Source of the DNA: Clostridia bacterium
Lineage (GTDB): Bacteria > Bacillota > Clostridia > Christensenellales > CAG-138
Direction: 5' to 3'
Assembly (NCBI GenBank): GCA_017523925.1
Contig: JAFWVQ010000039.1
Span: 1-51,885 of the forward strand
DNA length: 51,885 bases
Under the pieces are notes generated by a model. It did not search any database, was not told the origin of the DNA, and worked only from the letters and a program-made list of their open reading frames with translations. Position 1 is the stretch's first letter. Every line of letters begins with the position of its first letter. Made by a program: the position numbers and the translations under genes. Shown piece after piece: positions 34,413-42,145 of this stretch.

Positions 34413-35822
34413 ATGAAAAGGATCCTTGTTATAAACCCCGGCTCGACCTCCACCAAGCTCGCCGTTTTCGACGACGATAAGCAGGTCATGGCCGAAACCA
34501 TCCGCCACCCGCTCGATGAGGTGAAGCAGTACACCTGGGTGATGGATCAGTTCGATTACCGCATGGCGCATATCGAGGAGACCCTCAAGAATAAAGGTAT
34601 CGAGAAGTCAAGCCTCGACTGCGTTATGGCGCGCGGCGGCCTGCTTCCGCCCGTTCCGAGCGGCGCGTTCATCATCAATCAAGAGATGATCGATTATTTC
34701 TACGCCGCCAAGGTGGACGTGCATATCTCCAACCTTGCCTGCGTGCTCGCAGATGCTATCGCAAAGCCCCTCGGCATCCCCGCGATGGTGTACGATCCCG
34801 TTGCGGTCGATGAGCTTGAGGATGTTGCGCGCATCACCGGCATGAGCGAGATAAAGAAGGCGAGCCGCGGTCACGTGCTAAACAGCCGCGCAATGGCGCG
34901 CAAATGCGCCGAAGAGATCCTCGGCAAAAAGCTTGAGGATTGCACGATAATCGTCGATCATATCGGCGGCGGCTGCTCGACTTGGCTCGTTCATAAGGGA
35001 CGCTGCATCGATTGCTACAGCGACGATGACGCGGGCTTCGCACCCGAGCGCTGCGGCAGGATCCAGGCGATGAACCTTGCCAAGCTCTGCTACAGCGGCA
35101 AGTACACCGAGGAGGAGATGAGCCGCTATATCCGCGGCAAGTCCGGCCTTGCGGCGCTGCTCGGCACGAGCGATGCGCTCGAGGTAGAAAGAATGGTCGA
35201 GCGCGGCGATGAGAAGGCAAAGCTCGTTTTCGAGGCGATGGCAAGGGGCCATGCAAAGGGCATAGCCGACCTTGCAAGCGTCGTTTGCGGCAAGGTGGAT
35301 CGCATCGTCATAACCGGCGGCCTGGCGAACAGCAAGATGCTGATGGATATGATCCGTCCGCACGTGGAATGGATCGCGCCCATGCAGGTCATGGCGGGTG
35401 AATTCGAAATGGAAGCGCTTGCGGCAGGCGGTCTGCGCGTTTTGAACGGCGAAGAAAAACCGCATGAATTCCATCTGAACCAATCTGCCGAAAAGGGCGA
35501 AAAGAAGCCCGTAAACGAGGAGATCGTCCTTACTGCCGAGAATTTCGATAGCGAAATAGCGGGGGATACCCCGATCCTCGTGGATTTCTGGGCAAGCTGG
35601 TGCGGTCCCTGCCGCATGCTGGCGCCCACGATCGAGCAGCTCGCGCATGAAAGTGACGGCAGCTACCGCGTTGGAAAGGTCAACGTTGATGATGAAGGTG
35701 CGATCGCGGCAAGATTCGGTATTCAGAGCATACCGACCCTCATCGTTTTCAAAAACGGCGAAGAGGTCAGCCGCTCCCTCGGAGTTAAGCCTAAGGCTGC
35801 GATACTCGATATGCTGAAATAA
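34413..35822 (+). CDS. buk: Butyrate kinase with a fused C-terminal thioredoxin domain
   Basis: This is a 469-residue protein. Residues 1-347 are a full butyrate kinase (ASKHA fold): ILVINPGSTSTKLAVF at the start, VMARGGLLPPVPSGAF, IIVDHIGGGCSTWLVHKG, and VDRIVITGGLANSKML near the C-terminus. This is the usual length of Buk (about 355). A polar linker (about 348-367, EKGEKKPVNE) leads straight into a complete thioredoxin domain, 368-469, with the active site WCGPC at 396-400, the cis-proline loop SIPTLIVFKNGE, and GVKPKAAILDML. There is no stop, frameshift or likely internal start between the two parts. Start ATG 34413 is 1 nt after the ptb stop. Confidence 0.93.
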   Translation: MKRILVINPGSTSTKLAVFDDDKQVMAETIRHPLDEVKQYTWVMDQFDYRMAHIEETLKNKGIEKSSLDCVMARGGLLPPVPSGAFIINQEMIDYFYAAKVDVHISNLACVLADAIAKPLGIPAMVYDPVAVDELEDVARITGMSEIKKASRGHVLNSRAMARKCAEEILGKKLEDCTIIVDHIGGGCSTWLVHKGRCIDCYSDDDAGFAPERCGRIQAMNLAKLCYSGKYTEEEMSRYIRGKSGLAALLGTSDALEVERMVERGDEKAKLVFEAMARGHAKGIADLASVVCGKVDRIVITGGLANSKMLMDMIRPHVEWIAPMQVMAGEFEMEALAAGGLRVLNGEEKPHEFHLNQSAEKGEKKPVNEEIVLTAENFDSEIAGDTPILVDFWASWCGPCRMLAPTIEQLAHESDGSYRVGKVNVDDEGAIAARFGIQSIPTLIVFKNGEEVSRSLGVKPKAAILDMLK

Positions 35823-35842
35823 GCATAAATGACAACAAAATG

Positions 35843-35885
35843 AATACGGCGGTGAAGCAGGTGCTTTGCCGCCGTATTGTTATGT
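35843..35885 (+). terminator. Terminator of the ptb-buk operon
   Basis: The stem AATACGGCGG / CCGCCGTATT (35843-35852 and 35869-35878) is followed by GTTATG. The left arm's A-richness is low, so it serves the plus strand mainly. Confidence 0.75.
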
Positions 35886-35935
35886 AATGTGTTGAGTCAA
35901 TGCGTTATACGATAGGGGAAACGATGCGCATGGGA

Positions 35936-36355
35936 TCACTTTGAAAGTAGATCGTCGAGATACTTGAGCTCATCGATGCCTATGCTTTCGTCCACCGAAG
36001 CGATCACGATCGCAAGCATGCAGAAATCGGAAAGCTCATCGCCGCTCAGCCCGTCGATAAGAAGCTCACAGCGGGCGCGCTGCTTTTCATCAAGCCTGAG
36101 AGTGCGCTCCGTCAAAAGCTTGCTGTCGCCGAGCAGGTCGGTAATAAGCTTCTCCTCCTTCTCGCTGAATCGGCCGTCCGCCGAAAGAGCGTTCACAAGG
36201 AAGAGGCTCAATGCATCGGTTGCTTCCGCCTTGCTTGCGGCATATCTGTTCATTATGTCGAAAGTGCGCTCAACACTGATCTCGGCGATGCCGAGCAGCT
36301 CCGAGTATTCGCATTTGCGCATCTTATAAAGGAAGTCAACAAGATCCTTTCTCAT
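35936..36355 (-). CDS. TerB-like helical protein
   Basis: This 139-residue, all-helical, acidic protein resembles TerB/DUF533-type domains: FLVNALSADGRFSEKEEKLI followed by a second acidic repeat-like segment ASVDESIGIDELKYLDDLL. Two D-x-x-(I/F)-S/G-x-x-E turns could bind metal. The ribosome site is GGAGG five bases before the ATG. It follows the PqqD/radical SAM cassette but is separated from pqqD by a hairpin terminator, so membership in that unit is uncertain. Confidence 0.7.
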   Translation of the reverse strand: MRKDLVDFLYKMRKCEYSELLGIAEISVERTFDIMNRYAASKAEATDALSLFLVNALSADGRFSEKEEKLITDLLGDSKLLTERTLRLDEKQRARCELLIDGLSGDELSDFCMLAIVIASVDESIGIDELKYLDDLLSK

Positions 36356-36404
36356 TCATACCTCCGCCGCAAGTAAATGCGGATGATTTGAGCGTTATGA
36401 AACA

Positions 36405-36425
36405 GTCCGCACAAAAAGTACGGAC
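36405..36425 (-). terminator. Hairpin terminator after the pqqD-like gene
   Basis: On the minus strand the stem is GTCCGTAC / GTGCGGAC (one G-T pair) around TTTTT, followed by TGTTTCAT. It separates the cassette from the TerB-like gene. Confidence 0.6.
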
Positions 36426-36447
36426 CATCCAAAGCGGTTTCTGCCGA

Positions 36448-36708
36448 TCAAATGATGCTTGCTTCTCGAAGCTTGCCCATGAACTCGCTTACGTCCGCAG
36501 CGGCAGTTTCGCGATCGACCTCGTATTCGTCGAGGATTCTTTCAACTATCGCATCCTCGTTTTCCACATCGGGGAGCATGTTCAGAATGAATATGCCGAG
36601 TTCATTGAGCGTGATGAGACCGTTGAACTCAAGCAGATGGTCGCCGATGGGCACAAGAATGGTGTCGCCCATTATCTCACGAATAACATAGTTGTTTTTC
36701 AGCTGCAT
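36448..36708 (-). CDS. PqqD-like peptide recognition protein
   Basis: This 86-residue protein has the PqqD/RRE (RiPP recognition element) fold pattern: N-terminal strands YVIREIMGDTILVPIGD, a strand-turn LLEFNGLITLNELGIFIL, then helices with DAIVERILDEYEVDRETAAADVSEFM. PqqD proteins bind the leader of a precursor peptide and present it to a radical SAM maturase. The partner maturase gene lies 48 bp upstream on the same strand. I see no precursor peptide fused to it or beside it. Confidence 0.88.
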   Translation of the reverse strand: MQLKNNYVIREIMGDTILVPIGDHLLEFNGLITLNELGIFILNMLPDVENEDAIVERILDEYEVDRETAAADVSEFMGKLREASII

Positions 36709-36756
36709 ATTTATCTCCGTTCTGAAATATAAGAGTGATTGGAGTATTTGCTCAGA

Positions 36757-37956
36757 TCAGTCCTCTGTCTTTTTAAGAGCCAACCTGCGCTGATACTCCT
36801 CGGTAACGATCTTGATATACTCTTCGGTGATGCGGCAAACATACTCAGGCGCCTCGCTGTCGAAGCTGCCTGTTTCTGCGTATGTTGATGCGGCGCAAAC
36901 GTCGCAAGCATAGCGCTTGTCGCATGAGGTACATTTGGGGGGCATATAGATCTGCCTGGAATCAGCATGGGTGGCCTTCCAAGCCTCGGAGAATCCGAGA
37001 TCGAGCATGGAAACAGAGGGCTGCTCCATCATGCCGCAGGGAAGCATCCTTCCGTCCCATGTTGCCCAGAAGGTGCAAAGACCGGCGCGACAGCGTATAT
37101 GCTCGGTCGGGGTGAGCTCTTCGGCGGTTGGGATATCAAGGCATTCATAATCCTCGTCGATCTGACGGATGCCCTGAACAACATTGGAAGCGTATTCCAT
37201 GAACCTTTCGTCATCCATTCGAAAAGTGCTCAAATACAGCTTCATTTGTGCAGACTGCTCACTCGTCAGCCTGTCGTTGCAGCCGATCAGATCGTGCGAA
37301 CGGCGCAGCGGCGGGAACATATAAGACGCAGCCTGAACGTGCAGACCGATATCATCGGTGATCTTAAAGATGTTTTCAATATCCGGCGCGTTATAGTGGG
37401 TGATGCTGCAGTTGACCTTGGTGGTGATCCCAATCTCCTTGAGCGTCTTCAAAGCGTGAAGCGTCTTGTTGAAGCCGGAAGCGTTGCCGCAGAGACGCTC
37501 GTAGATCTCCGGTGAGGAGCCGTAGAGCGTGATGTTGAACTTATACGGGGGATTGTGCTTGAAAAAATCAAGCATATCATCATCAAGAAGCGATCCGTTT
37601 GAGTTGATGGAGATCATCACTCCCATCTTTTTCAGGCCGAGAAAAATCTCCCTGAAATCGGGGCGGAGAAGGGGTTCGCCGCCGGTGAGCAGGAGCATGA
37701 GAAGACCTTTGCTTACGGCCTCCTCGCCAAATGCAAGCCACTGATCGGCGGTGAGTTCCTTGCCGATCGCCTCCTGCTGCTGCTTGGTGAGGTGCACGTA
37801 ACACATTTTGCAATCGAAATTGCAGCGAGGGGTTAGTTCAAAAGTGCCGGAAATTGGCGTTGCAGTGCGCCCCGCTTTTGAAAGCAGGTATCTTAGGAGC
37901 GGGGGCTCGTTATTCTTGCGCAGCGAGGGTTGAGGTTTTGTCGGCATCTTTTCCAT
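36757..37956 (-). CDS. Radical SAM/SPASM peptide maturase-like protein
   Basis: This 399-residue protein has the radical SAM cluster motif C45-x3-C49-x2-C52 (LTPRCNFDCKMCYVH), then LLTGGEPLLRPDFREI (SAM-binding GGEP) and NGSLLDDDM. The C-terminal SPASM/twitch region has a cysteine set: CRAGLCTFW, MLPCGMM, then CTSCDKRYACDVCAAS and a final YVCRI, enough for two auxiliary [4Fe-4S] clusters. GGAG seven bases upstream supports ATG 37956. With PqqD-like and HPr-kinase-like neighbours it probably modifies a ribosomal peptide. The chemistry (thioether, C-C link, epimerisation) cannot be read from sequence. Confidence 0.92.
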   Translation of the reverse strand: MEKMPTKPQPSLRKNNEPPLLRYLLSKAGRTATPISGTFELTPRCNFDCKMCYVHLTKQQQEAIGKELTADQWLAFGEEAVSKGLLMLLLTGGEPLLRPDFREIFLGLKKMGVMISINSNGSLLDDDMLDFFKHNPPYKFNITLYGSSPEIYERLCGNASGFNKTLHALKTLKEIGITTKVNCSITHYNAPDIENIFKITDDIGLHVQAASYMFPPLRRSHDLIGCNDRLTSEQSAQMKLYLSTFRMDDERFMEYASNVVQGIRQIDEDYECLDIPTAEELTPTEHIRCRAGLCTFWATWDGRMLPCGMMEQPSVSMLDLGFSEAWKATHADSRQIYMPPKCTSCDKRYACDVCAASTYAETGSFDSEAPEYVCRITEEYIKIVTEEYQRRLALKKTED

Positions 37957-38004
37957 AGTTTACTCCATTTTCATTTTTTGTGATACAGAGGGATCGAAAT
38001 TGGT

Positions 38005-38853
38005 TCAGATCCCCAAAGCGTGAGCAAGCGTTTCCACAGCGCCGCCGTCGGGCAGGCATTCAAGAAGAAGGACGGGAACCGCTGTGATAGCATGCTCAAT
38101 TATGTCACAGATGGTCTTGGAATCATCGCTGTACCAGATGTTGGTGGCACAGCCCTCATAAAGATCGCGGAATGCGGCGGCGGGGCGAAGCGGGGTAATA
38201 CGGTTGAAAGGCGCCTGACGCAGCACCACTATTGCCTGCACGGGTGCGGAATAGTTGAGGCAGATGCCGGAGGTGCCGCAATAGGGGAGACTGAAAGCGG
38301 TAAGCACGCCGTCGTCGATCTTTAGCAGAGAACGATCGCCGTTGATCACCTCAGCGCCCTTGAACCTGCGCCAGAGCTCCGCCTGCGTTGATTTGCCGGT
38401 TTGTGAAGGCGCGGTGAACAGTATCGCTTTGTCACCGTATGAAATGAAGGACGAGTGGAGCAGAGTTCCTTGAAACAGCGCCATTGCATGCTCGATTGCG
38501 AGATGGTCGAACACGCGCAGCTCGGTCTTGAGCGAGGGAAGCTGCTCTTCAAGCACGTACACCGTAAGCACGCCTTCATCGATGCGCTCATCGCTCATTA
38601 AAGCGCGAGCCTTTTTCTTCGAGTATGTATAAAAACGGTAAGTAATATCATTCTCGCGGGAAACAGTAATCATCCCGTCGTAAAACAGAGGGCGCTCCGG
38701 AATAGGAGGAAGCTCATCCATAGTTATGAATTCGTATGTAAGATCGGGAAGATCGAAATCGGAACGAAAGGGCTCATACCTTTCCGTTTCCGTAAAATCG
38801 AAATCCGTTTTTATCAATATGTTAACGTTGGCAAGCGTGTATTTTCTTTCCAT
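38005..38853 (-). CDS. HPr kinase-like P-loop protein of the radical SAM cassette
   Basis: This 282-residue protein has an N-terminal domain of about 115 residues with no recognised fold, then an HPrK/PEPCK-like nucleotide-binding domain: LLHSSFISYGDKAILF, P-loop TAPSQTGKST (148-156) and INGDRSLL (Walker B-like, 170-177). HPrK-like proteins accompany several RiPP systems, and some lasso-peptide clusters use one to phosphorylate the peptide. Here it is the first gene of the cassette, with GCGGAG eight bases upstream of its ATG and a strong promoter and leader hairpin before it. Confidence 0.82.
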   Translation of the reverse strand: MERKYTLANVNILIKTDFDFTETERYEPFRSDFDLPDLTYEFITMDELPPIPERPLFYDGMITVSRENDITYRFYTYSKKKARALMSDERIDEGVLTVYVLEEQLPSLKTELRVFDHLAIEHAMALFQGTLLHSSFISYGDKAILFTAPSQTGKSTQAELWRRFKGAEVINGDRSLLKIDDGVLTAFSLPYCGTSGICLNYSAPVQAIVVLRQAPFNRITPLRPAAAFRDLYEGCATNIWYSDDSKTICDIIEHAITAVPVLLLECLPDGGAVETLAHALGI

Positions 38854-38875
38854 ACAAAATCTCCGCGAGGATAGT

Positions 38876-38909
38876 GGCTGATTCTCATAAGGAACGATGA
38901 AAATCAGCC
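38876..38909 (-). promoter_or_regulatory. Leader stem-loop of the radical SAM cassette
   Basis: On the mRNA, GGCTGATTTTCAT pairs with ATGAGAATCAGCC (13 bp, one G-T pair) around an 8-nt loop CGTTCCTT. It occupies most of the leader between the predicted transcription start (about 38917) and the ribosome site. There is no T-run, so it is not a terminator. It could be an mRNA-stability or regulator-binding structure. Confidence 0.65.
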
Positions 38910-38923
38910 TTATACAATTTACT

Positions 38924-38952
38924 ATTTTAACATAGATCGCACATCATTGCAA
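38924..38952 (-). promoter_or_regulatory. Sigma-A-type promoter for the radical SAM cassette
   Basis: On the minus strand, TTGCAA (38947-38952), a 17-bp spacer and TAAAAT (38924-38929). It sits in an AT-rich 281-bp gap after the dockerin gene and separates the two transcription units. Confidence 0.75.
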
Positions 38953-39044
38953 CTTGTTTATCAGAACAAAGCCGTAGTAATCATGAAAACTTTGCCATAA
39001 AAGTATAGATTCGAACGCTCTTTAACCTAATGGAAGGAGCAAGC

Positions 39045-39085
39045 TAAACCAAACGAAGCCTCCGCACGCAAGAACGTGCGGAGGC
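39045..39085 (-). terminator. Terminator of the dockerin metalloprotease gene
   Basis: A perfect 11-bp stem GCCTCCGCACG / CGTGCGGAGGC (39058-39068 and 39075-39085) with loop CAAGAA. On the minus strand it is followed by TTCGTTTGGTTT. Confidence 0.7.
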
Positions 39086-39134
39086 AGTTTCAAGAATTAT
39101 TCACTTTTCGTTAATTCTGACAACATAAATTCCA

Positions 39135-41573
39135 TCAAGCAATTCCCATCGCGATGCGCATGATGGTGAGCGCGTCGGAAACGGCGATGCTGCCGTTTTC
39201 GTCCATGTCGGCAATAAGAGTCTGACGCTCGGTGAGCTCAAGCGTGCCCATAGCTGCGCGGAGCGCCATAAGCGCATCGGCCATCTCAACGGTGCCGTTC
39301 ATATTTACGTCGCCGGGCAGATAATCCGGATCGTCGTTAATGTAGCCGGGAATGGAGATGTTGTCGACCCAGCCGCAGTCCGCGCCGGTGTGGGTGGAAA
39401 CGTCCTTATGGAACTCCCACTTGAAGGTGTAGGACCTGGTGGCGGTGGCGGTGAAGGTGACGGTCGCCCAATCCTGCTCGCCGTGGATGGTGTTGCGAAC
39501 GCTGCTGTCAACGTAGAAATTGAGCTTGTCATAGCTCGCCTCGCTGCTTACCTTCCAATCGAAGGAAACGACGTCGCCTGAGTTGAGCTGCATGGTCACG
39601 GTGAAGGCCGCATCGGAGCTGTTCACGCCGCGGTTGTCGCTGCGAACGCTGACCCTGCCGGGATCGCTGGAGGGATCGACGACCCAGTGATAGGAGCCGA
39701 CGTTGTTGTTGAACTCGAGAGTGCCGTTTTCAACGTTTGCAGCCTCGTTGAAGGAGGGAACTCCGCGAACCTGCACAAGCGTGGTGGCGGTGTAGTAAAC
39801 GTCGTTGATGAGATCGTGCGCGCGAGCGGTGACGGTCGCGGTGCCTACGGCGACTGCGGTAACGGTCGCCTTGCGGTTGTTGCCGGTGACTGTTGCAACG
39901 GATTCGTTGGAGCTGGTCCAGGTGATCTCGAAGTTATTCGCATTAACGGGCTCGCGAAGCGCGGAGATGGTTGCGCTGCCGCCTGCATACAAGTTGAGCG
40001 AAGCGGGATCGAGGGTAAGGGAGGTCAGCGCAATGGGCTCAACGGGACCGGAATGGAAGGTGATGCCCATGTACTGCAGCGAAGCCGCCGCGCCTGCGGG
40101 GGGATTGTAAACGCCGCCAACGGGCTTAACGGTGATCGCACCGCCGCCGCTGATGGAGCAGGAGCTGCCGGTGAACACGAGGGGCGCGAGCAGGCTGTAC
40201 ATATCCTCAACGTCGTGATACTTGGAGGGATCGTAGCCGGGCTGAGGCACGAAGCCGTAGATACCGTCCTCGACGTCCTGAGTGGTGTTGGCGGTCATTG
40301 CGATCCTGAAATTGCGAACGAAATCAGCGGCATTCTGCCCGGTAACGTTCTGCAGCGCAGCGGGGAAGCTGTCTCCGGAGGTGATGCGCTGAAGCAGGGA
40401 GCGGAAGGCCGTGTTGCCGTGCTGAGTGTAGATATACTGAGCGAAGAAGGAGACCTGCGCATAGAGCGCGAGCAGGTCGTTGGTGTTAAGATAGTTGCTC
40501 CAGGAATACATCGAGTAGCCCTTGTGGAGCGAGTAGGAGCTGGTGTATTCATGCTCGGTGGGCGGGTTGAGCCAGTCATCGTTGGTGGAGAAACGATAGT
40601 TGAGCCAGCTCTGGGTGCGCGAAATGATGGAGCTGCCGGGGTAGCAGATCTCCTCGGCGGCAGCGCTCATGCACTCGTTGATCCAAGTGTCGGAGCCGCC
40701 CTCGGAGTAGTTGATAAGATGCTGATACTCATGCACCATGGTGTTGTAGGTGCTCTCGATATCGATGATGACCTCGCCGGTGGGGCGCTCGTAGTAAACG
40801 CCGGGATAGGTGTCGATATTGAGTATCGGCATACCGTTGTAATAAAGATCGCTCGAGGAGAAGAAGCCCGCAACGTAGCCTTCGCCGGGCTGCCAGCCAT
40901 CGTCGATGTTGTAGTAAAGAATATTCAGCCTTCCGTCACCGTTGGTGCCGTTGGAATGGTTGCCAAAGGAGGACTGCATGAGATCGAACTTTGAGTCGAA
41001 CTCGGCGGCGGCCAGATCGGCAAAGGTCTCGTCGATCTGATCGAGGGGGTAAACGTTGGATGCGGTGGAGGTAGGCGTCCAGATATAGCAGTGGTCGCCC
41101 TTGGCAAGCACTTTGAACTGCACGCTCGTGGAGGGGAGGGGGCAGTAGGTGGAATTGATCTGGAAGTTGTGCGTATCGCCAACGTTGAAGGAGGTGGCGA
41201 TGACGGCACCGCTGCCGGTCTCGGGCTTGGCGGGGATGCCTGCGGCATCGTTCTGCTCGGCGATCAGGCCGTCAACGTCGATAACGTACGGGCGGTCCAT
41301 CGCGGCGCGATCGGGCTCGTATCCAATGGAGCTCGTGCCGACGGTGGTTTCGATAAGCCCGGCCATGTTGCCTGTGGAGGCGGTGGCGGAGGAGCTTGTG
41401 GAGGGGTTGTAGATAACAACGTAGTCGCCGGTGTAGCCGTCGCTGCCGTCGTCGTCAAACTCGACGTTTGCATTGACGGGCCTTGAGCCATCGGTCGTCC
41501 TTGCAAATACTGCAGAAGGCAGCACCGAAAGGAGCAGAAGTGCGGCAAGGAGGAGGCTTGTGATTTTCTTCAT
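39135..41573 (-). CDS. Secreted dockerin-bearing zinc metalloprotease (M30-like) with Ig-like domain
   Basis: This is an 812-residue exoprotein. Signal peptide: residues 1-24 (ITSLLLAALLLLSVLPSAVFA). The catalytic part carries the zinc motif HEYQH at 281-285 (TMVHEYQHLINYSEGG), with a downstream NECMSAAAEEI glutamate candidate, resembling the M30/hyicolysin group. A bacterial Ig-like (Big_2) domain follows at about 510-600 (LTLDPASLNLYAGGSATI), then a beta-sandwich region. The C-terminal 65 residues form a type I dockerin with two Ca-binding repeats (GDVNMNGTVEMADALMALR and ADMDENGSIAVSDALTIMR). I start at ATG 41573, with GGGAGAG upstream. The dockerin implies docking to a cohesin scaffold encoded elsewhere. 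Confidence 0.9.
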   Translation of the reverse strand: MKKITSLLLAALLLLSVLPSAVFARTTDGSRPVNANVEFDDDGSDGYTGDYVVIYNPSTSSSATASTGNMAGLIETTVGTSSIGYEPDRAAMDRPYVIDVDGLIAEQNDAAGIPAKPETGSGAVIATSFNVGDTHNFQINSTYCPLPSTSVQFKVLAKGDHCYIWTPTSTASNVYPLDQIDETFADLAAAEFDSKFDLMQSSFGNHSNGTNGDGRLNILYYNIDDGWQPGEGYVAGFFSSSDLYYNGMPILNIDTYPGVYYERPTGEVIIDIESTYNTMVHEYQHLINYSEGGSDTWINECMSAAAEEICYPGSSIISRTQSWLNYRFSTNDDWLNPPTEHEYTSSYSLHKGYSMYSWSNYLNTNDLLALYAQVSFFAQYIYTQHGNTAFRSLLQRITSGDSFPAALQNVTGQNAADFVRNFRIAMTANTTQDVEDGIYGFVPQPGYDPSKYHDVEDMYSLLAPLVFTGSSCSISGGGAITVKPVGGVYNPPAGAAASLQYMGITFHSGPVEPIALTSLTLDPASLNLYAGGSATISALREPVNANNFEITWTSSNESVATVTGNNRKATVTAVAVGTATVTARAHDLINDVYYTATTLVQVRGVPSFNEAANVENGTLEFNNNVGSYHWVVDPSSDPGRVSVRSDNRGVNSSDAAFTVTMQLNSGDVVSFDWKVSSEASYDKLNFYVDSSVRNTIHGEQDWATVTFTATATRSYTFKWEFHKDVSTHTGADCGWVDNISIPGYINDDPDYLPGDVNMNGTVEMADALMALRAAMGTLELTERQTLIADMDENGSIAVSDALTIMRIAMGIA

Positions 41574-41714
41574 GTGATTCTCTCCCAATTGGATTCTCCG
41601 CTTGCTCGGCGAATGAGCTCGCATGAGCGCACAGAGTGATTATATTCTACCATATTTCATGGGCCTAAGAAACACCGCATAACAATATATTGTATTTCGC
41701 CCATCGAAGCGCGA

Positions 41715-42071
41715 TCATTCACGATCATTTGGATGCTCTAAAAGATCCTGCTTGTAGTAGCGACGCGACCCGATGATGCTTACCGCCAAAACTGCGGCAA
41801 TAACGATGCTGAGCACGAGCATACACCACGGACCGCGCACGAATATCATCAGAATGATTGTGACTATACCGCCGATCACCAGCGCTATGCCGCCAAATCG
41901 CTGACTCTTCTGCCAAACACGCTCGTTCTTCATGCTCCAAGTGGTGCGCAGACCGAAGGTCGAGTTCATCCGCGCCTTTGGCATGACGTTGTCGAGATAG
42001 TCAGAAAAAGCGCGGAATGCGTTTGAAAGGCGCGCTGCCCGTTCGGGATACTTTGCTCTTCCCGTTAACAT
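41715..42071 (-). pseudogene. SdpI-family remnant lacking the N-terminal membrane region
   Basis: This 118-residue ORF has the C-terminal half of an SdpI/YhfL-type protein: DNVMPKARMNSTFGLRTTWS and MKNERVWQKSQRFGG, then two membrane helices (about 62-80 and 83-100). Full SdpI proteins have about 200 residues, with three helices before this block; here only about 28 unrelated-looking residues precede it. The ATG has no ribosome site, and the upstream DNA holds a small hairpin (CATAAGG/CCTTATG, about 42,074-42,092) and the start region of the divergent nitrilase. Most likely a 5'-truncated gene, but a short functional form is not excluded. Confidence 0.55.
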
Positions 42072-42145
42072 TACCCATAAGGTAGTTCCTTATGAGCGAA
42101 ATAAGTGGTAAAATAGAAAGAGATCGATCTAAGGGGGAAATTGAA

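Noticed and set aside
33431..34534. 367-codon minus-strand ORF antisense to ptb
   Set aside because: No family features; ptb on the plus strand is unambiguous.
38818..38892. 24-codon minus-strand ORF at the leader hairpin as a RiPP precursor
   Set aside because: Its ATG is inside the hairpin stem, has no ribosome site, and it overlaps the HPr-kinase-like gene out of frame.
39687..40994. 435-codon plus-strand ORF antisense to the dockerin protease
   Set aside because: Same shadow effect; the minus strand has signal peptide, HEYQH and dockerin repeats.
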